Shown: positions 1 to 8,643 of the stretch, piece after piece
Layout of the letters: each line of letters begins with the position of its first letter
Numbering within the stretch: position 1 is the first letter of the stretch
Notes under the pieces: generated by a model
The model's input: only the letters and a program-made list of their open reading frames with translations
Told to the model about the DNA's origin: nothing
The model's database searches: none
From: Alphaproteobacteria bacterium RIFCSPHIGHO2_12_FULL_63_12
Lineage (GTDB): Bacteria; Pseudomonadota; Alphaproteobacteria; Caulobacterales; Parvularculaceae
Assembly (NCBI GenBank): GCA_001767925.1
Contig: MEMM01000132.1
Location: 39,807-87,404 of the forward strand
DNA length: 47,598 nt
Direction: 5' to 3'
Made by a program: the position numbers and the translations under genes

Positions 1-44
1 GCCCCTCTCTCGCCGCCGCCGAAAAAGAAAAAAAGGAGTCCGTC

Positions 45-482
45 GTGACCGGTCGCTTCATCCCGCTCGCCGACGATTATCTGGTATCGCCGCAGATCGG
101 CCCCGACGAAATCGCCGCGGCCAAGGCGCTCGGCGTCACCTTGATCATCAATAACCGCCCCGACGGGGAGGAACTCGGCCAGCCAAGGGGCGCCGACATC
201 GAAGCGGCGGCCAAAGCGGCGGGGCTTTCCTATGCGGCGATCCCGGTCCGGGGCATGGCGATCGGACCCGCCGAGATCACCGCCCTCGCCGAGGCATTGT
301 CGGCGCAAGAGGGAAAGGTTCTCGCCTTTTGCCGGTCGGGGACGCGCTCGACCGTGCTGCGCGCCTATCTGCGGGCGCGCGACGGCGCTTCCGCCGACGA
401 GATTATCGAGGAAGCTGCCGACGCCGGCTACAACATCGCCGGGCAGAAAGGCGCGCTGATCGCCCTTGGAGCGCGCCGGTAA
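45..482 (+). CDS. TIGR01244/DUF442 family sulfurtransferase/phosphatase-like protein
   Basis: This 145-residue protein matches the DUF442 (Blh-like) family, which has the dual-specificity phosphatase/rhodanese-like fold. The sequence shows IGPDEIAAAKALGVTLIINNRPDGEE near the N-terminus and the CRSGTRS signature around residues 95-101, which has the CX5R phosphatase loop with the active Cys and Arg in place. Length is typical of the stand-alone domain. The start is GTG with AAGGAG at 33-38, six bases upstream. Family members are linked to sulfide or sulfur metabolism when next to beta-lactamase-like hydrolases. A metallo-beta-lactamase-fold gene lies 1.5 kb downstream, but not in the same operon. 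The substrate is unknown. The family is clear; the function is inferred. Confidence 0.85.
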   Translation: MTGRFIPLADDYLVSPQIGPDEIAAAKALGVTLIINNRPDGEELGQPRGADIEAAAKAAGLSYAAIPVRGMAIGPAEITALAEALSAQEGKVLAFCRSGTRSTVLRAYLRARDGASADEIIEEAADAGYNIAGQKGALIALGARR

Positions 483-491
483 ACGCGGCCG

Positions 492-839
492 CTAATAATG
501 AACGATGATGCGGGCGCTGGTTGACGCCGCCGGAATGACGATCGTCTCGGTCAAGGTGACGCCGCAGGTCAGTTCGGCGATGTCGCGCCCCGCAAGGTCG
601 GTCGCGCGGGTTTCCTGCCCCTCGCCGCAATCGAGGAAGCTTCCGCGTTCCTTTTCAACGACATAGAGCCAGTTCGGCGGCGCAATGACATAGGCCTGGT
701 CGGTGATCCCGCCATGGCCTTCGCCGAGCGCGATCCCGCCGGCCGAGCGCTCGCCGGCGAGCGCCGGACCTGCCGCCGCGGCCGCCAGAGCAAAGGCGCC
801 GAGGCAGGCTTTAACGATTTGTTTACGACTGGCACACAT
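492..839 (-). CDS. Secreted hypothetical protein
   Basis: A protein of 115 residues with a clear N-terminal signal peptide: basic start MCASRKQIVK, then an Ala-rich hydrophobic core, with cleavage likely after ALA near residue 28. The mature part has two cysteines (in FLDCGEGQE and LTCGVTL) that could form a disulfide in the periplasm. I recognise no family. It converges tail to tail with the phosphatase-like gene upstream and is divergent from the ATP-grasp-like gene. Its putative promoter region contains a GGGCC-type tandem repeat. No function can be assigned. Confidence 0.7.
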   Translation of the reverse strand: MCASRKQIVKACLGAFALAAAAAGPALAGERSAGGIALGEGHGGITDQAYVIAPPNWLYVVEKERGSFLDCGEGQETRATDLAGRDIAELTCGVTLTETIVIPAASTSARIIVHY

Positions 840-856
840 GGCGCCGGCGTCGCAAA

Positions 857-896
857 GGCCGGGCCGGGCCGGGCCGGGTTGGGCCGGGTTGGATGG
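857..896. repeat. GGGCC short tandem repeat in divergent promoter region
   Basis: The segment has four or more near-perfect GGGCC units followed by two GGGTT variants. It sits 18 nt upstream of the start codon at 839 (minus strand) and about 115 nt upstream of the start at 1011. It is seen directly in the sequence. It could form stable GC structure or vary in length by slippage; no function is shown. Confidence 0.7.
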
Positions 897-1010
897 GGCC
901 GCCCCGGCCAGCGGTCTGATCGCGAAGACTTTATTTCCTTGTCAGCGCCGGAAAAGCCATGTTGAAGATCGGCGGGCGGACAACAAACGAATTCTGGGTG
1001 CGGGCCGGGC

Positions 1011-1943
1011 ATGGCTTTTTTCTCTGATTTTGAGATCAGCGGCGGCGGCATCGTCGCCAAGGAGACCGGCGCGCATATTCGCTGGTCCCCTGAATTCGCC
1101 CGCGACGCGCTTCGCATCGCCTCTTTCATCGGCCTCGTTCAGGGGGTCAGGGCGTCGCGCGCCGTCAAGGGGCGCGAGCCGCGGGCGTCGATCTGCTTTT
1201 ATCCGAAAAAGCCCCGCTCCTATTACGCGATCTGGCCGGTCTGCCAGCTCGCCGACGTGAAGATCGTCGACGATCCGGCGGACGCCGATTTGCATTTCTA
1301 TTTCGAAGACCGCGAATTCCGGACCGCGCCGCTCGCCGCGCCGTCGAACCGGCCGGCCTTCAATATCGGCTGCCACGACATCAGGAAAAGCGTTGTCAGC
1401 CGGATTTTCGAAGAGGTCTTCGGCTACACGCTGATGGTCGATCCGCATACGCATAAAGGTCTTGCGGTCGAGAAGTCGGAACTCAACGGCAAGCATGACG
1501 GCCGTATCGTCTCCTGCCCGATCGATGCGCCGCGCCATGACCGCGTCTATCAGCGCCTCGTCGACAATACATTCAATGGCCGCGAATTCATCGACATCAG
1601 GACGCCGGTCGTCGGCGGCAAGGCGCCGTTCGTTTATCTGAAGCGCCGGACGCGGGACTTGCGATTTTCCAACGACAATCACCGCGTCGATCTGGCGCCG
1701 GTCGATGCGATGCTTTCCAAGGACGAGCTTTCGAAAATCGCCGACTTCACGCACGCGATCGGCCTCGATTTCGGCGGCCTCGACGTGCTGCGCGACCGCG
1801 AGGACGGGCGCATCTACATCGTCGACGCCAACAAGACCGACATGGGCCCGCCCTCCGCGTTGTCCGCGCAGGACAAGCTGAAAGCGATGCGCGGCATCGC
1901 CGACGCCTTCGCGAGCCTTGTCGACGAGCGGATGAAAGCCTGA
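1011..1943 (+). CDS. ATP-grasp-like protein
   Basis: A 310-residue protein that I place tentatively in the ATP-grasp superfamily. The C-terminal part has a run resembling the metal and phosphate-binding end of the fold: IGLDFGGLDVLRD, a short turn, then IYIVDANKTDMGPP, around residues 250-285. The N-terminal part carries FYPKKPRSYYAIWPVCQLAD and a DDPADADLHFYFED segment I do not recognise from a named enzyme. ATP-grasp enzymes couple ATP hydrolysis to carboxylate-amine or carboxylate-thiol ligation, but the substrate here is unknown. The gene ends 2 nt before a metallo-beta-lactamase-fold gene, so the two are probably cotranscribed. The ATG at 1011 lacks a strong ribosome site, so the start is uncertain. 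Confidence 0.55.
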   Translation: MAFFSDFEISGGGIVAKETGAHIRWSPEFARDALRIASFIGLVQGVRASRAVKGREPRASICFYPKKPRSYYAIWPVCQLADVKIVDDPADADLHFYFEDREFRTAPLAAPSNRPAFNIGCHDIRKSVVSRIFEEVFGYTLMVDPHTHKGLAVEKSELNGKHDGRIVSCPIDAPRHDRVYQRLVDNTFNGREFIDIRTPVVGGKAPFVYLKRRTRDLRFSNDNHRVDLAPVDAMLSKDELSKIADFTHAIGLDFGGLDVLRDREDGRIYIVDANKTDMGPPSALSAQDKLKAMRGIADAFASLVDERMKA

Positions 1944-1945
1944 GC

Positions 1946-2857
1946 TTGGCGGCCATTCCCTTCGTCAAGGAAATCGATTTCAGCTATGGGCGCGCCGACC
2001 GGCTGTCGCCGCTGATCCGCCGCGTCATCTGCAACAATCCCGGACCCTTCACCTACACGGGAAGCGGGACCTATCTCGTCGGGCGCGACGGCGGCGAGAT
2101 CGCGGTGATCGACCCCGGTCCCGCGAACGAGGCGCATCTCGACGCATTGGTAAGGGCGATCGGCGGCGCGCGGGTCAGCCATGTTCTGATCACCCATACC
2201 CATTCCGACCATTGCGGCGGCGCGCGCGCTTTCGCTGGGCGGGTCGGCGCGCCGATCTTCGGCGCGGGGGCGCATCCGGTCGCCGACAAAAAGCTCGACG
2301 CGCCGGCGCTCGACGAAGGCGCCGATTACGCTTTCGCCCCGGACAAGATCCTGCGCGACGGCGACGTCATCACCGGCGACGGCTGGACGATCGGGGCGGT
2401 CGCAACGCCCGGTCATCTCTCCAACCATCTTTGCTTTGCGCTTTCGGGGGAGGGCGCGCTGTTCACCGGCGATCACATCATGGGCTGGGCGACGACGGTG
2501 ATCGCGCCGCCGGACGGCGACATGGCCGACTATTTCGACAGCCTAGACAAGCTGCTGGCGCGCGACGACGTCATTTACTATCCGACGCATGGCGCGCCCA
2601 TCGAAAACCCCAAGCCCTTTGTCCGCGCCATCCGGACGCACCGGCGCATCCGCGACGGGCAGATTCTCGATCAGCTGAAAAAAGGCCGTACCCGGATCAA
2701 AGAGATCACCGAAATCATCTACGCCGATATCGACAAGCGCCTGCACGGCGCGGCGGCGCTCAATGTCTATGCGCATCTCATTCGTCTGGTGAAGACCGGC
2801 GCCGTTGCGTGCGACGGCGCGCCGGGGATGAAAAGCGCCTATCGCCCGAACGAATAG
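1946..2857 (+). CDS. MBL-fold metallohydrolase, LACTB2-like
   Basis: A metallo-beta-lactamase superfamily hydrolase of 303 residues. The metal-binding HTHSDHCGG motif (HxHxDH) is near residue 81. Further ligands are visible in TPGHLSNHLCF, in FTGDHIMGW, and in a late HGAP. The C-terminal helical segment (IKEITEIIYADIDKRLHGAAALNVYAHLIRLVKTG) is characteristic of the LACTB2 and glyoxalase-II-like subgroup, some members of which are endoribonucleases. The start is TTG, 2 nt after the upstream stop, indicating translational coupling with the ATP-grasp-like protein. The substrate is unknown. Confidence 0.85.
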   Translation: MAAIPFVKEIDFSYGRADRLSPLIRRVICNNPGPFTYTGSGTYLVGRDGGEIAVIDPGPANEAHLDALVRAIGGARVSHVLITHTHSDHCGGARAFAGRVGAPIFGAGAHPVADKKLDAPALDEGADYAFAPDKILRDGDVITGDGWTIGAVATPGHLSNHLCFALSGEGALFTGDHIMGWATTVIAPPDGDMADYFDSLDKLLARDDVIYYPTHGAPIENPKPFVRAIRTHRRIRDGQILDQLKKGRTRIKEITEIIYADIDKRLHGAAALNVYAHLIRLVKTGAVACDGAPGMKSAYRPNE

Positions 2858-2879
2858 GCGGCGCAACGTCAAATTCCAT

Positions 2880-4193
2880 CTATTCATTGAATACCTTCGT
2901 CACCTTCGCGAGCGCTTCGAGTTCTTCGGCGCAATAACCGCGGTCCGCGATTGAGCACCGTTCGAGGAGCGCTTCTGCGGCGGCAATATTATCCTGTGTT
3001 TCAGTCAGGCGCAGGAGGGACATCAATGCAAGCGACTTCATCGCGTAGACGTCGCCAAGCGCCGCCGCCTTTTCGAGCCATAATCGCGCAAGTTCGATGT
3101 TCCGCTCAACCCCTTGATAGCAATACATGAGGCTGGCCCCGATTTCATTCATGGCGGCGGCGCTTCCTTGCGACGCGGCGACCTGAAACAAGCGCATCAA
3201 AATTTTTTGCCGCCTTTCTTCCGAAATTTCGCCACCCAGATCGTCCGCATTGTCAAATGCATATTGAGCGAGAGCATCGCCCTGGAATTTGTCCGTGATC
3301 GCCTCGGCTATCGCCTGATCTTCAGCCGAGAGACTCCAGACCGAGTCGATCGGCTGCAAATCGTCCTTTTCGCAAGTCGCGGAGTTTCCTCGATCAACCC
3401 ACGCCGCCAATGTTTTAAGCGCGCTCTCATAGGAGAGCACGGGAGGCGCGATTTCACTCGCGTTGTCGGCGACAGAGCATTCCGTAGCTGCCTGAACCAT
3501 GCATTCGAGTTTGCGCCCCATTGGTGCGCGATCCAGATGCGTGAACGTCAACGCCATCTCAACTCCATCGGTATAAATCACTCTTTGGAAGCAGAGCATG
3601 ATGCCAATGCGATCCTTGATCCAGATTCGACAGGGTCGGCGCTTTCCGGCGTCGACCACGAAACCGGTCGGGCTGTATTCGTCGAAACCGCCAGACGCCA
3701 ACGGGCTCCCGTATAATTCATTAAGTTTTCGATCGAGAATCAACGCGTGCAAAATCCTTTGCAGCCGGACAAGTATCGGATCATCGGGAAGCACGCGATG
3801 CTGGAAGTGATATTCGATTTCAACAGGCAAGGAATCAGCGCTTAAATTGACGCTGACGCCGCCGCGCGCAAGCGACGCAGGGAGCATTTCTCTTTTGATG
3901 TAAACGTTCGAATATTTACCATTGACGCAATGCGCCACTGAAGCGTCGACATAGACAGCCGGAATGACGGCAGCGAGTTTCTTCACCAACTCCTCGCAAC
4001 CCGGCCGACTCCAATTTCCCCGGCTAACGGCGTCACGATCAAAATCATTCCAGGAAATTCCGAGCGGCCGCTCAATGCTGAGTTCGTCGGATGAGATCGG
4101 GTGTTCCAACTCTCCACATGCGCAAAGCATGGTCAGCGGCGCGATCGTCGCGGCCCGTACAGCATGGGCGATTTTAAGACAAAATTGGGACAT
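2880..4193 (-). CDS. Sel1-like repeat lipoprotein
   Basis: A 437-residue predicted lipoprotein. I chose the ATG at 4193 because GGGGAG lies 5 nt upstream and the resulting N-terminus is a signal peptide ending in the lipobox L-C-A-C, with Cys26 as the lipid-modified residue. An upstream in-frame ATG at 4256 would bury this signal. The central region is unrecognised. The C-terminal third has Sel1/TPR-type helices: AASQGSAAAMNEIGASL, then LARLWLEKAAALGDVYAMKSLALM. Base composition is visibly less GC-rich than in neighbouring genes, suggesting a different evolutionary origin. It probably acts as an envelope protein-interaction module; no specific function can be assigned. Confidence 0.7.
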   Translation of the reverse strand: MSQFCLKIAHAVRAATIAPLTMLCACGELEHPISSDELSIERPLGISWNDFDRDAVSRGNWSRPGCEELVKKLAAVIPAVYVDASVAHCVNGKYSNVYIKREMLPASLARGGVSVNLSADSLPVEIEYHFQHRVLPDDPILVRLQRILHALILDRKLNELYGSPLASGGFDEYSPTGFVVDAGKRRPCRIWIKDRIGIMLCFQRVIYTDGVEMALTFTHLDRAPMGRKLECMVQAATECSVADNASEIAPPVLSYESALKTLAAWVDRGNSATCEKDDLQPIDSVWSLSAEDQAIAEAITDKFQGDALAQYAFDNADDLGGEISEERRQKILMRLFQVAASQGSAAAMNEIGASLMYCYQGVERNIELARLWLEKAAALGDVYAMKSLALMSLLRLTETQDNIAAAEALLERCSIADRGYCAEELEALAKVTKVFNE

Positions 4194-4331
4194 GGCCTCT
4201 CCCCCGAAACCATTTAATTGCGGCTTTATATCGCAATCCTGAATTGACGAATGCAATCCCCTGCACCCAGGACAAAAAACGCGTCCGGCAGCAGTAAGCG
4301 TCCATCAGGACAGGCGATGCGTCGAATAATC

Positions 4332-4362
4332 GGGGGGCGTAGGGCGGTTGACACGTCCCCCC
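4332..4362 (-). terminator. Possible terminator after pdxH
   Basis: A six-G run at 4332-4337 can pair with six Cs at 4357-4362, right after the pdxH stop codon on the minus strand. The stem continues imperfectly with CG pairs. Only a short T-containing stretch follows, so the assignment is weak. Confidence 0.3.
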
Positions 4363-5019
4363 TCACGGATAAAGCCGCTCGGTCACCCACCCCGCGCCGG
4401 CGCGGCGGAATTGCAGCCGGTCGTGCAGGCGGAACGGGCGATTGACCCAGAATTCGATTTCGGACGGCGTCAATCGAAAGCCCGACCAGTGTTGGGGGCG
4501 CGCGATCTCGCCCAGCCCGAAACGCGCCGCCTCGCGGGCGACCGCCTTTTCGAGCGCGAACCGGCTTTCGAGCGGCCGCGACTGCGCCGAGGCCCAGGCG
4601 CCGATCTGCGAGCCGCGGGCGCGCGTCGCGAAATAGGCGTCGGCTTCCGCGTCGGAGACCGGCGCGACGGTTCCACGGAAGCGGACGACGCGGCGGATCG
4701 ACTTCCAGTGAAAACACAGCGCCGCCTTCGGATTGGCGGCAAGCTCGCGCCCCTTGGCGCTTTCAAGATTGGTGAAAAAGGTGAGGCCCGCCGCGTCGAT
4801 ATCCTTCAAAAGCACCATGCGGACATTGGGAAGGCCGTCCTTGTCGACGGTCGCCAGCGCCATGGCGTTGGCGTCGTTCGGCTCCTTCTTTTTGGCGAGC
4901 TCGAACCATTCGCCGAAAAGGGCCAGCGGGTCCTCGCGGGTGAAGACCTCCCCCTGATCCTCGTCGACCTTATAGGCCTCGGCGGAGGGGCTCGGCGGGA
5001 TGATCGATTTTCGGCTCAT
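4363..5019 (-). CDS. pdxH: Pyridoxamine 5'-phosphate oxidase
   Basis: PdxH uses FMN and oxygen to oxidise pyridoxine or pyridoxamine 5'-phosphate to pyridoxal 5'-phosphate in the cytoplasm. The typical regions are all visible: [53 protein letters not shown], a central RQ/RR-containing FMN segment, [12 protein letters not shown], and the C-terminal [17 protein letters not shown] with a final RLYP. With the start placed at 5019 (MSRKSII) the protein has 218 residues, the normal family length; a start at 5043 would add eight residues. It is divergent from aroC, with about 110 nt between the two starts. Confidence 0.96.
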   Translation of the reverse strand: MSRKSIIPPSPSAEAYKVDEDQGEVFTREDPLALFGEWFELAKKKEPNDANAMALATVDKDGLPNVRMVLLKDIDAAGLTFFTNLESAKGRELAANPKAALCFHWKSIRRVVRFRGTVAPVSDAEADAYFATRARGSQIGAWASAQSRPLESRFALEKAVAREAARFGLGEIARPQHWSGFRLTPSEIEFWVNRPFRLHDRLQFRRAGAGWVTERLYP

Positions 5020-5126
5020 TCGGGCGGTCCCCGCATTTTCCAATCGGCGACGGATCGTTCTATAGGATCATCCGCCTGATTCATAACCGGTTGGATCGTT
5101 TTCAGGGTAGGGCGCGGGGCGCGGGA

Positions 5127-6227
5127 ATGTCGCATAACAGTTTCGGCCATCTTTTCCGCGTGACGACCTGGGGCGAAAGCCACGGGCCGGCGATCGGCTG
5201 CGTCATCGACGGCTGTCCGCCCGGCATTGCGCTCACCGCCGCCGAGATTCAGGCGGCGCTCGATTTGAGGAAGCCCGGAACCTCGAAATTCGTCACCCAG
5301 CGGCGCGAGCCGGACGAAGTGAAAATTCTCTCCGGCGTTTTCGAAGACGACCGCACCGGCGGCCTCAGAACCACCGGGACGCCGATCAGCCTGTTGATCG
5401 AGAATGTCGATCAGCGATCGAAAGACTATTCCGACATCCGCGACACCTACCGGCCGGGTCACGCCGATTTCACCTATGACGCCAAATACGGCTTTCGCGA
5501 TTATCGCGGCGGCGGGCGCTCGTCGGCGCGCGAGACCGCCTGCCGGGTCGCGGCGGGCGCCGTCGCCCGGAAAGTCCTCGATCACCTTTATGGCGGCGTC
5601 GTCATTCGCGGCTGCCTCGTGCAGATGGGAAAAATCCATATCGACCGCGCGCGCTTCGACTGGGACGAGACGGCGCGCAACCCGTTCTGGTCGCCCGACG
5701 CGGTCGCCGCCGAAGAGTTCGAGCTGGCGCTGGAGAAGGCGCGCAAGGCCGGCTCCTCGCTCGGCGCCGTTATCGAGATCGTCGCGTCCGGCGCGCCGGC
5801 GGGGCTCGGCGCGCCGGTTTACGGAAAGCTCGACGCGGATCTTGCCGCCGCGATGATGTCGATCAACGCGGTCAAGGGCGTCGAGATCGGCGCCGGCATG
5901 GCGGCGGCGGCGCTCACCGGCGAAGAGAACGCCGACGAAATCCGGTTGAAAAGAAAGAAGCCGCATTTCCTGTCGAACAACGCCGGGGGAATTCTCGGCG
6001 GGATTTCAACCGGCCAGGACATCGTCGCGCGTTTCGCCGTGAAGCCGACTTCGTCGATCCTGTCGCCGCGAAAGACCATCACGCGCGACGGCAAGGAAGC
6101 CGAAATTTCAACCAAAGGCCGCCACGATCCTTGCGTCGGGATCAGAGCCGTGCCAGTCGGCGTCGCGATGATGGCGGCGACGCTCGCGGACCATGCGCTG
6201 CGTCACCGCGCCCAATGCGGAAGTTGA
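5127..6227 (+). CDS. aroC: Chorismate synthase
   Basis: AroC converts 5-enolpyruvylshikimate 3-phosphate to chorismate with reduced FMN, the last step of the shikimate pathway. The sequence opens with [28 protein letters not shown], and shows [39 protein letters not shown] and the late [19 protein letters not shown] and [14 protein letters not shown] segments, all family signatures. The start at 5127 follows a GGCGCGGG stretch and gives 366 residues, the usual length; an in-frame ATG at 5091 would add an unsupported extension. It is followed after 2 nt by an alpha/beta hydrolase gene. Confidence 0.97.
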   Translation: MSHNSFGHLFRVTTWGESHGPAIGCVIDGCPPGIALTAAEIQAALDLRKPGTSKFVTQRREPDEVKILSGVFEDDRTGGLRTTGTPISLLIENVDQRSKDYSDIRDTYRPGHADFTYDAKYGFRDYRGGGRSSARETACRVAAGAVARKVLDHLYGGVVIRGCLVQMGKIHIDRARFDWDETARNPFWSPDAVAAEEFELALEKARKAGSSLGAVIEIVASGAPAGLGAPVYGKLDADLAAAMMSINAVKGVEIGAGMAAAALTGEENADEIRLKRKKPHFLSNNAGGILGGISTGQDIVARFAVKPTSSILSPRKTITRDGKEAEISTKGRHDPCVGIRAVPVGVAMMAATLADHALRHRAQCGS

Positions 6228-6229
6228 GT

Positions 6230-7222
6230 ATGAAGCGCGCGTTTGCATTCCTCGCCGGTTTCATCGCGATCATCGCGGCGGTCTTCATGCTGGTGAGAAC
6301 GCCAGATGCCGACCGCGACGAAATGATCGCGAAATATGGCGGCCCGAAAGCGATGTTCGCCGAAGGCGCCGGCGGCATGCGCGTTCACTGGCGCGACGAA
6401 GGCTGCCGCGACTGTCCGGCGATCATCCTCCTGCACGGGTCGAATGCGAGCCTTCAGACATGGGAGCCGCTGGTTCAGCAGCTGAACGGCGAATACCGCA
6501 TCATCACCTATGATCAGCCGGGCCACGGCCTCACCGGCGCGCATCCGCGCGACGATTATTCGGCGGCCGGCATGTTCGAGGCGCTGAACGCCGTCGCCGG
6601 CGCCGCGCGGCTCGATCATTTCTATCTCGGCGGCAATTCGATGGGCGGCTGGATCGCCTGGCGCTATGCGCTCGCTTATCCCGAACGCGTCGACGGGCTC
6701 ATTCTCATCGACGCGGGCGGCGCACCCCTGCGCGACGGGGAAACGCCGCCGCCGCTCAATCTCGGCTTTCGCCTGATGCGCAATCCGTTGCTGCGTCCGC
6801 TGGTCGAACAGATCACGCCGCGCGACATTGTCGCGAAGTCGGTTTTGGAGACGGTCGCCGTCAAGTCGATCGTCGATGACGCGATGATCGACCGCTATTG
6901 GGAGCTGAACCGCTTTCCCGGCAATCGCCGCGCCTCGGCGATCCGCGCCACGACCGATCGCGAAGAGGCGTTCGCGGACCGGCTCACCGAAATCACCGCG
7001 CCGACGCTGATCGTCTGGGGCGCGCAAGACCGCCTCATCTATCCGACGGCGGCGGAAACTTTCGCCGAGCGCATTCCCGATACCGATGTCGTGATCTTCG
7101 ACGGCGTCGGCCATGTGCCGATGGAAGAAGCGCCCGAAGCGACGGCCAACGCGATCCGCCGCTTCCTCGAAGCGCAACAGCCAGAAGCCGTCGACACCTT
7201 GAAGCTCGAACAGCCGCAATAA
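6230..7222 (+). CDS. Membrane-anchored alpha/beta hydrolase
   Basis: An alpha/beta-hydrolase of 330 residues starting with an N-terminal membrane segment (AFAFLAGFIAIIAAVFMLV) that probably anchors it to the periplasmic side. The oxyanion-hole region is ILLHGSNASLQTW and the nucleophile elbow is GGNSMGGW with Ser137. The acid is likely Asp in VWGAQDRLIYP, and the catalytic His lies in GVGHVPMEE. The start is taken at 6230, where GGAAG lies 7 nt upstream within the end of aroC. The two genes are separated by 2 nt, so they are likely cotranscribed. The substrate cannot be predicted. Confidence 0.88.
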   Translation: MKRAFAFLAGFIAIIAAVFMLVRTPDADRDEMIAKYGGPKAMFAEGAGGMRVHWRDEGCRDCPAIILLHGSNASLQTWEPLVQQLNGEYRIITYDQPGHGLTGAHPRDDYSAAGMFEALNAVAGAARLDHFYLGGNSMGGWIAWRYALAYPERVDGLILIDAGGAPLRDGETPPPLNLGFRLMRNPLLRPLVEQITPRDIVAKSVLETVAVKSIVDDAMIDRYWELNRFPGNRRASAIRATTDREEAFADRLTEITAPTLIVWGAQDRLIYPTAAETFAERIPDTDVVIFDGVGHVPMEEAPEATANAIRRFLEAQQPEAVDTLKLEQPQ

Positions 7223-7302
7223 AGCGAGAGGCGAAATACCGTTGCATCACTCTCTCTTCATCGAGAGAGGCTGATCCGACATGCGCTTTGGACAGCTCCT
7301 TT

Positions 7303-7346
7303 CCTCCCCCGCTTGCGGGGGAGGTGGCCCGAAGGGCCGGAGGGGG
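7303..7346. repeat. Palindromic intergenic repeat (CCTCCCCCGC type)
   Basis: A perfect 10-bp stem, CCTCCCCCGC / GCGGGGGAGG with a TT loop, occupies 7303-7324. It is directly followed by a second small hairpin, GGCCC-GAA-GGGCC, at 7326-7338, and a G-run. This double-hairpin layout is a known type of dispersed intergenic repeat in alphaproteobacterial genomes. A related element of different sequence occurs at 30745-30802 in this window. Confidence 0.7.
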
Positions 7347-7430
7347 GTCGTCAAAAGCGGCGGCGCTCGCGGACGGAGCGCGCCCTTTGCGTCATACCAA
7401 TTTGTGCTGAGAAGAACCGGTATCGAAGCC

Positions 7431-7512
7431 GTCACTCCGGGGCGATGCGCAGCATCGAACCCGGAGTCTACGTGGATTCCGGGTTCGCGACTTCGCCGCG
7501 CCCCGGAATGAC
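7431..7512. repeat. 82-bp inverted-repeat intergenic element
   Basis: The ends are inverted repeats of 14 bp with one mismatch: GTCACTCCGGGGCG at 7431-7444 and CGCCCCGGAATGAC at 7499-7512. Inside there are further complementary pieces such as AACCCGGAGT and ATTCCGGGTT. This resembles a non-coding dispersed repeat family widespread in Rhizobiales-like genomes. It encodes nothing. Confidence 0.7.
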
Positions 7513-7572
7513 ACCTGATTTGACTGTCGACCGGTGAAGGCTGGAATGAATCGGATGAATCGCGGATTGGCG

Positions 7573-8640
7573 TCAGGCTTTCGCGAACGCTGTCACTTTC
7601 GTCAGAAAGGCTAAACGCTCGTCGCGCTTTTCAAACCCCGCCGCGGCGAATTCCCCGGCGAGATCGAGACGGCAATAGCTATCGTAATACGGCTCGTGAA
7701 AGCCGCGCGGGAAATTTTCAAGCAGCGTGTCGAGTCCCGGCTCGTCGCCATACTGGATGGTGTCGACCAGCAGAAAGATCCCGCCGGGCTTTAGAAGGCG
7801 CGCGGCTTCGCGCGCCGTCTCGAGGCGAATTTTCGGCGGCAATTCATGGAAGAGATAAACCGCCGTGATGATGTCGAAAGACGCGTCGCCAAGCCCGCTC
7901 GCTTCCGCCTTCGCGCGGATGAAGCGGACATGGCGGAATTTCGACAGTGTCGTTTGCGCCTTGCCGAGATAAGCGGGCGACAGATCGAGCGCGCTCGCCT
8001 TGATCCCCGGCCAGTTGTCGAGGACGGTTTCGAGAAAACCGCCCGCTCCGCAGCCAAGATCAAGGAGCTCGATCGACGCCGGATCGCGCCCCGCAAGCGC
8101 GCGGCGAATGAACGGCAGCGCCTGACGGCGCATCGCGGCCGCCGCGCCCGTGAACAGCGTTTCCACTTGCATGTCGTAACGGTCGGCCGATTGCGCCGAC
8201 AACCAGCCGTCGGTCTGAAAATGGAAATTCTGCAAATAATAGCGCGGATATTTCCCGGCGGTCTCTTCGTTCATGACTTCCGAATGGCCGTTGGCGTATT
8301 TGCGCCGCGCCACGTTCTCGGTGTCGCGCAGGTAATCCCGCGACCGCGTCAACAGCCTTGAAAGCGAGGGCGGGCGGCGCAATTCGAGCGGCATCTTGTA
8401 GGCGCCGGATTTGATATGGCTCCAGTCGGCGCGGAAAAGTTCGCGAAACGACTGCTTCAGCCGCTCACGGTCGAGCGGCGCGAACGCGTCCGCGGCGGGC
8501 GCCTCCCCCGGCCGGGCGATCGGGCCCATTTTGCGGCGGCCGGCGAGATAATGTCCGGTGAACCAGGCGACGCGCGCCAACTGCGACGCGCCGTAGAACG
8601 CATGTTTCGCGCCGGTTGTCGCAGATGTTGCAAGCGACAT
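7573..8640 (-). CDS. Class I SAM-dependent methyltransferase
   Basis: A 355-residue protein with an N-terminal region of about 185 residues of unknown role and a C-terminal Rossmann methyltransferase domain. Motif I is LLDLGCGAGGFLE at about residues 192-204. The following acidic strand is KASALDLSPAYL, motif II is SFDIITAVYLFHELP, and LLKPGGIFLLVDTIQYGD is the post-III segment. The HELP and D-x-x-Q pattern resembles methyltransferases acting on small molecules or lipids, but the substrate is unknown. It lies 3 nt downstream of the RNA methyltransferase gene on the same strand, so the two form an operon. Confidence 0.85.
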   Translation of the reverse strand: MSLATSATTGAKHAFYGASQLARVAWFTGHYLAGRRKMGPIARPGEAPAADAFAPLDRERLKQSFRELFRADWSHIKSGAYKMPLELRRPPSLSRLLTRSRDYLRDTENVARRKYANGHSEVMNEETAGKYPRYYLQNFHFQTDGWLSAQSADRYDMQVETLFTGAAAAMRRQALPFIRRALAGRDPASIELLDLGCGAGGFLETVLDNWPGIKASALDLSPAYLGKAQTTLSKFRHVRFIRAKAEASGLGDASFDIITAVYLFHELPPKIRLETAREAARLLKPGGIFLLVDTIQYGDEPGLDTLLENFPRGFHEPYYDSYCRLDLAGEFAAAGFEKRDERLAFLTKVTAFAKA

Positions 8641-8643
8641 CGC

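Larger units (their letters stand above)
7223..7572. other. 350-bp gene-free region with repeats
   Basis: No credible gene lies between the alpha/beta hydrolase and the methyltransferase, which converge here. A perfect 7-bp hairpin at 7250-7269 (CTCTCTC, loop TTCATC) could end the hydrolase transcript. Two different palindromic repeat elements follow, at 7303-7346 and 7431-7512, listed separately. The rest shows nothing recognisable. Confidence 0.7.
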
